This document shows, piece by piece, positions 55,033 through 64,000 of a stretch of 64,000 bases of DNA. The translations under genes were made by a program, and so were the position numbers. This DNA comes from Lutraria lutraria (Eukaryota; Mollusca; Bivalvia; Venerida; Mactridae), in contig OZ026841.1 in the NCBI GenBank assembly GCA_964023205.1, positions 33,432,399 to 33,496,398 on the forward strand, given 5' to 3'. Position 1 is the stretch's first letter. Each line of letters opens with the position of its first letter. A model generated the notes under the pieces. It worked only from the letters and a program-made list of their open reading frames with translations. It was not told where the DNA came from and did no database searches.

Positions 55033-58000
55033 TCAGACCCGATCCAAAGCTTCCAGTATTATAATGCTGTTTCCTCGAACAACCTAAATAAAAAAAGATA
55101 CAATCAAGGTTAAAATATAAACACTACTCAAATCTGAAATAAGAGGTATTTTTTCTACAGTTATATTCTAATGCTATGCACAGGAATTAACAATGCATCT
55201 GACATCTTTTCATGCCATGTACAATGGTGACATATTTGGAACAGACACAAACAAAAATCAACTATAACATGTAAGTTGTAGAAGTCAGGTTATACATATA
55301 AACAATATATACAGCATTCTATCATAAACAAGAAACATGTGAATCTTTGAATTCACTGTTTTCTGACTTATCATTTATGTGATTTCGGTTACAATATTTT
55401 TGCAATATGTAAAGACCGAAAGACTGATACTAAAAGCAGGGTTCTCAATAAGTTTGTGGCCAACAGGCCCAAAAGCTAGACTAACAGGCCTGCTAAGGGG
55501 GGTACGGGCATTTTCTAGCAATATTTTATAAACTTTTGAGATTCCTAATAGGCCCAAACACATTTCTCTAAGCGGCTAAATTGGCCTGCAGCCTGCTGTT
55601 ATTGAGAACCCTGTAAAAGCAGTTTTTTGTGCCGAATGATGCAATGATGTATTTTTCTACGGTACTAGGGCTTGACACTAACACTGGTCTGGGACACAGG
55701 TGCCGGGCGCGTAGCCACCCCGCCCACTAAGCCCCATTTGACTTTCCCAAAATTTCGATCAATATATTATTATAGAAAGGTATGCGACTCCGCAAAACCG
55801 AAAGTACACCTGGTTTCGAAAAAAGGCTGTCACTCAGTCATATTTCAAGCAATTCTCACAACCAGGGCATCAAAATAACCCCAACAGGTGTAGCTACTTA
55901 TTTATGTACAGTTTCAGCCATGACACGCATTTAAATTGAGTACAGCTAGGTCAAAACACAATAAAACCGTTAGTCGACCGACGCACTAACGGTAAAATTC
56001 ACATACTAATTCAACCGTTCTGACAATGGAACCTATAAAAACATTGTAGTAATTATTAATTCGGAAAAAATACAACTGCTTACAATCAGCGCTTCAAGTT
56101 ATTACTCCCGAAAAAGTCAGAACGAAGCATTTTCTGCACTTTGACGTGAATACACCAAGAAATATGTAAACACGGATCCACACGTGTATTGGTTCCCCGT
56201 TTCAGGGTACGATAAGAGCGTAAGCCGGGAAAATCACGTCAAAGTGTGCATGCGCAGGTGTTGCTTCCGGGTCACAGCATCGAAGAGAAATGAAAGTATA
56301 CCAAGTGCAGAAAATGCTTTGTTCTGACTTTTTCGGGCGTAATAACTTGAAGCGCTGATTGTAAGCAGTTGTATTTTTTCCGAATTAATAATTACTACAA
56401 TGTTTTTATAGGTTCCATTGTCAGAACGGTTGAATTAGTATGTGAATTTTACCGTTAGTGCGTCGGTCCTTAGTCGGTCGACTAACGGTTTTATTGTGTT
56501 TTGACCTAGCTGTACTCAATTTAAATGCGTGTCATGGCTGAAACTGTACATAAATAAGTAGCTACACCTGTTGGGGTTATTTTGATGCCCTGGTTGTGAG
56601 AATTGCTTGAAATATGACTGAGTGACAGCCTTTTTTCGAAACCAGGTGTACTTTCGGTTTTGCGGAGTCGCATACCTTTCTATAATAATATATTGATCGA
56701 AATTTTGGGAAAGTCAAATGGGGCTTAGTGGGTGGGGTGGCTACGCGCCCGGCACCTGTGGTCTGGGACCAGTGTTTTTTTTGTGCAGGACCATTAACTC
56801 ATGGAATTTGAATGGCCTAACAGACCATTTAAAAATCTAGGAGTATCATTTTTTTATAGTAAATAAACATATCAATCTAGGCGGGAGGACCACCTGAAAT
56901 TCTGTTGGACCAGCAGGTTTCAAAAGTTGTTGGTCCTTTCGACCACCATGGAAAATAAGTTAGTGTCAAGTCCTGGTACTACACTAGAAGTAAAACTACT
57001 CACCACCATTCCAATAGCATGTTTTTCTCCTGATTTAGTTTCTTCAACAGTCTCATCAATAACAAGATTCATGAAAGGATCAAAACCTCTTAGAATTCCA
57101 TTAATTCTACGTCCACCATTTAGTTTCACTATACAAAACAGACAAAATCATAGTACTCCTTAAGTTAAAACTAATAAACTGAAGAGAAATTTAAACAGAA
57201 GATCACCAGAGTCTTTCAGACTCTCACCTAAACATCAGGGGTGTCAACAGAGCCAAATTAAAAATCTTGAAAATCATTTTGTATTATTCAAAATTAAACA
57301 ATTGTATTAAACAAGATTAAATTGACAGTAACTTCGCCAATTCTAGATATTTTCATCAAATAACTTTTGTTGTACTCAGAAATCATAGCTTGCTCTGGAA
57401 GATAAATCTGGAATTCAGGATATATCCGGAATATTGACACCCCTAAAATATGTTTTAACAAGAAGTGTTTGTGAAACATGGGTGCCCCCTGTGATCTTCA
57501 TGTACTGACCTCAAAATCAATAGGGGTCATCTATATAATTAGAATTGGATCATATTAAGTCTACCAGGTTTATGTATCATAAAATAACTAAACTAAATGT
57601 AATTACTTATCAGCATCAAAAGACTAAGTGTAAACTTAACAATAACACTTACATGCAAGTCTCTTCTCCATGTATCTGAAACACAGAAGTATCAAACATA
57701 AGATTATATACAGAGTTATGATAGAATATTATCAAAATAGTAAAATTGGGCAACTAACTAGCAGCCTGTGAACATAGGATTTGGAACTACATGTCCAGAT
57801 TACCTAAAGTGAATACAGGGAACACGTTTCTAGGCGATTGGGGCGAAAAAGTCGCTGAAAGTTCATTCATTTTGCCGTATTTTAAAAGTTAAGCGAAGAA
57901 AAGTCGCCGTGAAATTCTTGAAAAAGAATGACAAAATCTGGCCCTTTGAAACACATATGACCCCCAGTCAGACTTCAAACAATAGGCAATGCAATAAACA

Positions 58001-60464
58001 GTCAATTATCCCAGCGTGTTAACAACCCCTATCAATCGATATACTTCAATGCACATGGTAGCATTTGTCTATCAAAGACCTGTGTAATTGTAAGTTCAGG
58101 GGTGTGACTGCTCCAAGAGCAAAAAGGCTGAAATACCCTAACCCCACCCCTTCATGCTTGCAAAAACATCATTTTTGAGTAGGTCAGACTGAATCTGGAC
58201 CCTTTTGTTTCAAACAATTTAAGACAAAAAAGAGGAAATCAGCTGAAAGAAGGAAGAATCACACCCCTGTGTAAGGCGATACCTGATTGGTTGAGAGATG
58301 CACTAATGACCAATGAGCGCTGAGCTTAGTATTGGATTTCACCTGAGGCCACCCTTAATTGTTTGTTTGCCACTTCCGACCCATACTTTTTGGGTTGGGT
58401 CGGTAGGTAGGTAAATTCTTTTTTTTATATATACTATACTATATAATCGCCTACAAGACGATCCCCACATAGGGTGATTTGTCCAAAAACCGCGTTCGTA
58501 ATCGGCAATTTATCACCCGTAGCGGCGATTTTCTTCGCGGCATCGATCTTAAAAAAACGCGAATCACCGCAATGTCGCTATTCATCGCGTTTTATGACTT
58601 TTTATCAGACGGTAATATTTGATCACCAAGGGTCATGGTGATTCGCGAACGTCTGAAACCGACTCTCAAATAGCTAAAATGATATTTATTGTGAATGTTT
58701 CTTCTACTTCGCTTTTTGTTGACCGTTCATTTTCCGAAAAAAATTTCGGCCAAGACGGACAGAAATCCAGGCATTTGATTGTATTTTGTGAAGTAAGAAA
58801 TCCCATTCTTGAAGTAAATATGTAGAAAACCGGTGAATTGCTAAGCGATTTTGTAAACTGTGTAGCCATGTTTTACCACAGGAGCCTGTTATTCAATCAA
58901 AAAAAAAATATATATGATACTCAATAAAAAATTACCTACGTATATAGAAAAAAACAACAGGAGTGCAATGCCTCCCACTCCCCACCCACATCGCCGATAC
59001 AAGAATCTCTATTAAACAGCGGTCAACGCGTGAAATTCTGGTCTACATAGTTAAAGGCTATAAAAAGGTAACAAATGCAGGTCCTACCCTTGACATTTTC
59101 TCAGTTTTGCTTATCCTATTTCAATAAATCTAAGAGTTTCTCCAGCGGAGGGTGGCCATTGCGTGACGTCATAAGGCGGGTCAAAGATGCTGCTCCGGAG
59201 TAAAAGTGTTATATGTATAAACTCCGGGCAACCGTACCGTTCCGTACAGAACGCTTATATTTTATCGACAGGATGATGTAATCAATCTTAAGAGTTAATT
59301 CCCCTTGGGTTTTTCCAAATCTCTAATAACAATTCTTTTATGGAAATTAATTAACAAATAAAATGAATCTTTCATTTTCCAATATCAGAAAATATTTTGA
59401 AAGCAATGCATGTTGAAATACATTTTAGCAGAGTAAAATTAATATTTAAACCTTTCGCTCCGCAGCAGTATCTTTGGCTGGCTGATGACGTCACGCAATG
59501 GCCACCCTCCGCTGGAGAAACTCTTAGATTTATTGAAATAGGATAAGCAAAACTGAGAAAATGTCAAGGGTAGGACCTGCATTTGTTACCTTTTTATAGC
59601 CTTTAACTATGTAGACCAGAATTTCACGCGTTGACCGCTGTTTAATAGAGATTCTTGTATCGGCGATGTGGGTGGGGAGTGGGAGGCATTGCACTCCTGT
59701 TGTTTTTTTTCTATACGTAGGTAATTTTTTATTGAGTATAATTTTTTTTCCGGATTGAATAACAGGCTCCTGTGGTTTTACATATGCAGCGTTACGTACA
59801 GGGCGAGATTAATATGTCTATTTTTAGTGTTTTATATATCGAGTACCAGGGCGAGAATTTAGACCGAGTCGCAGTTTCTCATTTTACCTATGTAGCTCGG
59901 TGCTCTAATCAATATAACAATAAGAACATGGTAGGTGACCGTAATCTGGATTCATTATAGAATGAAAAATTCAAAAAATGATCAATGCGACCACTAGCAT
60001 CCTCCTAATTTCGACAGTTTAGGATGCAAATCGGATGAAGTGTGAAGGGGGTATTAAGACAGAATATCAACACAACATAAATCATAACAATTGCTGTGTT
60101 TCCCATGTTTATCAAACACAATGATGAAAACTTGAAACAACAATTAAAACTGAAAGTGGAATGTTACAATGTAAACAAATATATAGCATAATAGACTAAA
60201 TCGGATATTATTGCATCACACAAGATTTTGAATAATAAATAAATACAGTTTTTAGCACTGAGAAAAGGTGTACACTTAGAAGCCCAACGTATAAGTTTTC
60301 TCCAAGAACAATAACGATTATTTGGTTTTTCCGCCATTCGCATCGTAACAACGAATTTAGTGTTTAAAGCGGAACATTTAAATGATATCCACTGTAGTAG
60401 CATAATCATGAAACAATGAAGCGAAATATTACTTTTTAAGCTCTGGTGGATGTGCCTTACTCAT
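55033..60464 (-). CDS. SNRPG: Small nuclear ribonucleoprotein G, Sm G (4 exons, 76 aa)
   Basis: Sm G is one of seven proteins forming the heteroheptameric Sm ring on U1, U2, U4 and U5 snRNAs for pre-mRNA splicing. Exons on the minus strand: 60464-60433 (ATG), 57675-57653 (only 23 nt), 57128-57004 and 55083-55033 (TGA). Phases agree (2, 1, 0) and the total is 76 residues, exactly the human length. It starts [13 protein letters not shown]. The Sm1 fold runs from '[19 protein letters not shown]' through 'MNLVIDE', and the Sm2 motif is '[17 protein letters not shown]' at the C-terminus. The RGN and the FDPFMN core are intact. Introns 1 (2.76 kb) and 3 (1.92 kb) carry long palindromic transposons. 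Identification is firm; exon 2 is tiny but required by the frame. Confidence 0.95.
55437..55613. mobile_element. hAT-like MITE with CAGGGTTCTCAATAA ends, SNRPG intron 3
   Basis: CAGGGTTCTCAATAA on the left is mirrored by TTATTGAGAACCCTG on the right. The interior repeats 'aggcc(t/c)' ('ccaacaggcccaaaagcta', 'taataggccc'). Flanked by 'taaaag' on both sides. CAGGG termini are typical of hAT elements; the duplication is only 6 bp as read. Confidence 0.75.
55667..56974. mobile_element. Outer TIR element split by a later insertion, SNRPG intron 3
   Basis: AGGGCTTGACACTAA (55667-55681) pairs with 'ttagtgtcaagtcct' (56960-56974). 'ggtact' occurs just outside both ends. Without the inner palindrome at 55695-56760 it would be only about 0.23 kb. 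Its right end is 29 bp from SNRPG exon 3. Confidence 0.65.
55695..56760. mobile_element. Long palindromic (foldback) hAT-like element with CACAGGTGCC ends (1,066 bp)
   Basis: Two arms of about 450 bases are near-perfect inverted copies (55695-about 56142 and about 56306-56760) around a spacer of about 163 bases. A perfect 8-bp duplication, GTCTGGGA, flanks it (55687-55694 and 56761-56768), which fits hAT. The right arm has one small internal expansion ('ccttagtcggtcg' against 'tcgaccga'). No open reading frame. Terminal CACAGG is shared with 58877-59774. Confidence 0.88.
58877..59774. mobile_element. Long palindromic (foldback) element with CACAGGAGCC ends, SNRPG intron 1 (898 bp)
   Basis: Arms of about 295 bases (58877-59171 and 59485-59774) are near-perfect inverted copies around a 313-base spacer. 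Shared blocks include 'gacgtcacgcaatggccacc' and 'cgcgttgaccgctgtttaat'. GTTTTAC flanks both ends (58870-58876 and 59775-59781). One more base on the right makes GTTTTACA, so an 8-bp duplication with one lost base is plausible. Confidence 0.85.
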
Positions 60465-62492
60465 CTTTGATTTTGTAGGATTTCTTTTTGGAATTTACAC
60501 AACAAAATAACGCTCTGTTTACGTCGGTTTCACATTCGGACAACTTCGGACAAATAACACTAAATTACTTAGTATCCGGACCCCCATTTCTCCGGAAAAG
60601 TACTAATGAGTTACGCCCCCTGATCATTTTGTTTTGTCAGCTCAATCTGAAATGGTTTGTAAAATAACGACTCGATGCAGTTTATTAACGATTCGCCACA
60701 AAGTAATAACGACTCGCCACATAATAGTCAGTACATCACAACATGTGGCTTTGGTCACCTTACTGAACGAGAAGAGTCAAAGACGTTATAACTACCTTAT
60801 GTCAGATCGAGACATGGCTAGATAGCATGTTATCTATGTGGTATACAAGCAGCATCTTTAATACCAATCTTGATCTACTTCTGGTGAAACATTTACCCAG
60901 AATAGTAGCCATCAAAATTACACCCATGATAATATCAGCGGATTTTATAGGAACAAAATCATCCATGTAGTGAGCGAAAATCGCCGTACTTATAGTAATT
61001 AGTTATCATGTTAACATAGTAATCAACATTTTATCTAATTTATAGGACTAGGAATGTTTTATCAGTCATTTGTTTTTTTGTCAGAGATTTAAGATAGCAT
61101 CCCTGTTTTTTTGTCCACCCGAAGGCTGGATATTGTTTATATATATGCATACACATTAATATATATTGAAAATATATTTTTACAGGGAAATAATTTTTTA
61201 CATTACTATAATTTATGACATTAGATTTGACACTTTTACTCATTGAGACTTGAAACCTCATACTTGGTATTTATATCTGTACTTTGTAATAATTATGCTT
61301 GAACTTATAGTAATTCATTATTAATTGCCTTACTTGTATTCACAGCATTCTCAAATGATTCATTGTCACTGCCACAAACACTAGTCAGTGCACAAGGCGT
61401 CAGGTCCAGTGTACTTGAGTTAATCTGGCCACTACTGCCATGACTGAAGTTATTGAATTTTCATGAGTTACTGATCGATAATGAGACGTTTTTCTTCATC
61501 TTGGTGTGGACTGTAAGTTATAGATTTATGTGAATTCTTTGCTAGCACTTGCATTGACGATGCGAATGTCGGAAGATTTTGAACTGGTTCATTCTTCTCT
61601 AATGTTTCATTTTCTCTGTCATGAACACCTTTTGCTGTCGAATTTTAATTCTTCATGTTCGTCGCTACCCAGAACTTCAAAGCGGTTTATTTGACTCTAA
61701 TTAAACAGTTTTTGCCTGAAGAAGAATTATAGTCAGTTTAGCTGTAGTGTAGTGTTCAAACATCGGATGCACAGACGCCCTCCCACTGTATTGCACCAAC
61801 GGGGTACTTTGTGGTTGGACACCGGTCCCATTTATTTCCAACTCCGGTTTGCGAATGTGGTGGTGAGAGTTTCAGTGTGATACGGCCTCGCTCTGAGTCG
61901 ACGAATGGTGGTCAAAACTGACACATTGCTTTGTACTGATAATATTTAGAGTCATATATAGACTGGTAACTCCTTCTATATAGTTGCATTTAGGAGCTGC
62001 GACATAGCTATGAAACGGATCAGTAATAAGTATGTGAAGTGATATAATGAGTACACATATGTGCATTGTTTTGCGCAGTAGTCCTTAAATTTGCAATACT
62101 CGGATCTATTTATAAAATGTTCAAATCAGAGTATCCTCTATTCATACTAGAACAAGATTTAGTATGTACATTTATTTTATTCAAGCATAAAACAATCCAA
62201 CAGTCGGACTCTTTCCTATAAAATACTATAAGTTTAAACGCTTAAACATAATAGTATGAAACATGTATATCTGACACAGGAGGCCACAATGCCTGGCTTG
62301 TTTATGTTTCAACATCGTATTTTCTCATTTATTATATTAACATAGTTTGAGTATTCCAAGTTGTAAATGCATGATGTAAGAAATTATATAACCCGTCCGT
62401 TCCCAGCTGGTTAAAGACATGTACGAGTTTGGCAAATAAACCGCGCATGTCCGTATATTTAGTAGCTCTAATTCCAATTTAGTACATGGCAC
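60465..62492. other. SNRPG 5' flank and intergenic; no further gene recognised
   Basis: The SNRPG promoter must lie just above 60464; no TATA box is obvious. Near 60668-60725 'cgactcg' or 'cgattcgcca' is repeated three times. The rest is plain AT-rich sequence with short unsupported frames. Confidence 0.45.
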
Positions 62493-62536
62493 CAATGACT
62501 TATATATACATACATGTATGTGTATATAAGTCCTTG
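62493..62536. mobile_element. 44-bp palindromic mini-element with CAATGACTT/AAGTCCTTG ends
   Basis: The two halves are inverted copies of 'caaggacttatat(at)acatacatg', apart from one base at the left tip. ATGGCAC (62486-62492) and ATGGTAC (62537-62543) flank it, a 7-bp duplication with one mismatch. It looks like the 505-bp element at 19816 with the interior removed. Confidence 0.72.
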
Positions 62537-63674
62537 ATGGTACCTGAAACAACCGAAATTTAATGTTCCAGCGTGATAATAAGCTGAAGATACAAAATGT
62601 ACGTATATCCAAGTCCTTTGCCTTGTGTTTTATCTTATTCGGATAGCATTACTTACAAGTAAAACGTTACGAACGTACGTGGTTTTAGAGAACCAATTCT
62701 GTATTGTTCACCAGTAATGTACTATACATGTACATGTATGATATTGTAAATACATCTTTGGTATATTTACCAGCTTTAAGACAGACTTTACCAGGTCTGC
62801 GCGAATATTATATACATTATACGCCCACAATGTCTTGTCACTGGGCGTCTGATATAAATCATGATGCAGTATTAATGACATCTTCTATGATACATTTCGT
62901 AATTACATGCGTGCATGTTCTCGTTCCGCAAACATTATCTTTTCAATAGTGAAAAATCTAATAGTAGCATCCAAATATGTGAAACGTCAATAAAACAATT
63001 AAATTATGTGAATATCGGTTTCTATATCATCATCAGGATTTGGTAATTTCGTTTAAATTACATTACTTTACAGCAATACAATCAGTCATTTTCTGATACA
63101 TGTTAAATTATGATTAATCTGCAATTTCATGAAACTGAAAAATAAAGGGACGCAACCTGATTTAAGGGTTCATCCCGGGAACTGGGGTCACAAAGTGATT
63201 ATGAATGACATGTCACCGAGCTGTAAACTATGTTATGAATGCAAATACACTCAAACCGGTGACAAAGGTCACTCTTGGGAAATACATAATGTGGCCTTTA
63301 TTAACAGGTTGCCTTTATTCGGAGATATTTTATTTAGAATTATCAATGAGTTTTTTTTTATAGAATAGCCTTATTCACACGGTGGCCTTTATTCGGCCGC
63401 AAATACTAGTTTGATCATAAGTAGCAAGTACATTTTGTATATACAATCTCGACATTTTTAATTCATTATTTTATCGGGTATAAGGACATTTCAACATTAT
63501 TTCAGTTATATCGTAGCGTGTACTTATCCTAACCATGTATAGCTACGCTGAACTTAATATATAGACCTTAACCAGTACTAACCACATTCTATCTGCAAGC
63601 TACTACCAAGAACCCTACATTATTCAGAGGATGTAATCTTTTCAATGGTCAAATTTGTCACGGACAGTGTTAAT
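62537..63674. other. No gene; possible relic MITE near 63246-63400
   Basis: 'cactcaaaccggtgacaaag' and 'ggtcactcttggg' near 63250, with 'ggtggcctttattcgg' near 63382, resemble the elements at 42613 and 21103, but the ends are eroded. Otherwise AT-rich and non-coding. Confidence 0.4.
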
Positions 63675-63752
63675 TAGCCTCGCCAGGGTACGAACTCACA
63701 ACCTCTTGATCAATAGACAATGCTCTAACCACTGAGCTAACAGGGCGGGCTC
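63675..63752 (-). ncRNA. tRNA-like sequence, probably a SINE head or tRNA pseudogene
   Basis: On the minus strand an A box 'tagctcagtggttagagc' and a B box 'gagttcgtacc' stand at tRNA spacing. The anticodon arm does not pair well (around 'tgtctattgatcaagagg') and the acceptor stem is imperfect. A functional tRNA is therefore doubtful. The two boxes could still be read by RNA polymerase III. Confidence 0.55.
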
Positions 63753-64000
63753 GCCTTTTTTTATATATGTACATTATATACATGTACAGTGCTCATCATC
63801 AGTATATAACCGCATGTATACATACATTATAATGACCGTATAATAAGTATATGCACATTCATCTTCTAACAATTAATTTAAACTTTAAGGCGAAGATACT
63901 TGTATCACTTTTAATTCATATACTATACTGTGGTTTCCGTATGTTATCAGTGTAATTTTTACATTGACCGGCTTTTGTACATAGCGTGTTGACATAGATT
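63753..64000. other. No gene recognised; window end
   Basis: AT-rich with 'tatatgtacattatatacat' near-palindromes. No coding signal. Confidence 0.4.

Noticed and set aside
56927..57163. 78-codon plus-strand frame
   Set aside because: It is the reverse strand of SNRPG exon 3.
60634..60825. 63-codon frame upstream of SNRPG
   Set aside because: It covers a small triplicated 'cgattcgcca' repeat and has no family resemblance.
63675..63752. Functional tRNA gene
   Set aside because: A and B boxes are present, but the anticodon arm and acceptor stem do not pair properly. It is reported as tRNA-like only.

Overview
This is animal nuclear DNA: AT-rich, mostly non-coding, with short exons bounded by GT/AG introns and a dense load of short inverted-repeat transposons, SINEs and minisatellites. 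The dispersed families look like those of bivalve mollusc genomes (the 'gtccgtccatccgtcc' repeat, the 'aaaccac..ggcctagagct' iterated repeat, tRNA-headed SINEs). A bivalve is therefore the best guess; this is an inference, not a demonstration. There is no sign of bacterial operons, CRISPR or phage.

Four protein-coding genes can be assembled from exons whose phases agree at every junction. (1) UROS, uroporphyrinogen-III synthase (minus, 24845 to 19294, 8 exons, 268 aa, heme synthesis). (2) An RNF4-type SUMO-targeted ubiquitin ligase (plus, about 26178 to 32702; the first tiny exon is uncertain), head-to-head with UROS. (3) An LMAN2/VIP36-type L-lectin cargo receptor (plus, 38372 to 46917, 9 exons, 330 aa). 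(4) SNRPG, the Sm G core protein of spliceosomal snRNPs (minus, 60464 to 55033, 4 exons, 76 aa). They are unrelated housekeeping genes and do not form a pathway together.

Layout: 1-4137 has no gene apart from a decayed retrotransposon tail. 4138-14053 is a large satellite of a 44-bp unit in three blocks (roughly 180 units), separated by two near-identical 0.89-kb spacers. 14054-19293 is intergenic with small inverted-repeat elements and a 17.1-17.5 kb minisatellite. 19294-24845 is UROS and 26178-32702 is RNF4. 32703-38371 is repeat-rich (iterated repeat, TTAA-flanked element, SINE, and a TIR element carrying a 17-copy minisatellite that ends 83 bp before the LMAN2 start codon). 38372-46917 is LMAN2. 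46918-55032 is intergenic with a SINE, hairpins and a 2.4-kb nested element. 55033-60464 is SNRPG, whose introns hold two very long palindromic transposons. 60465-64000 has no recognised gene.

The most interesting material is the mobile DNA. One family has termini reading CAA(A/G)GAC and 7-bp target duplications; it ranges from a 505-bp element down to palindromes of only 29-44 bp. There are also two foldback elements with CACAGG ends in SNRPG introns, nested insertions, and a satellite with 132-bp and 88-bp higher-order units. All exon and repeat calls were made by reading the sequence; no database search was run.
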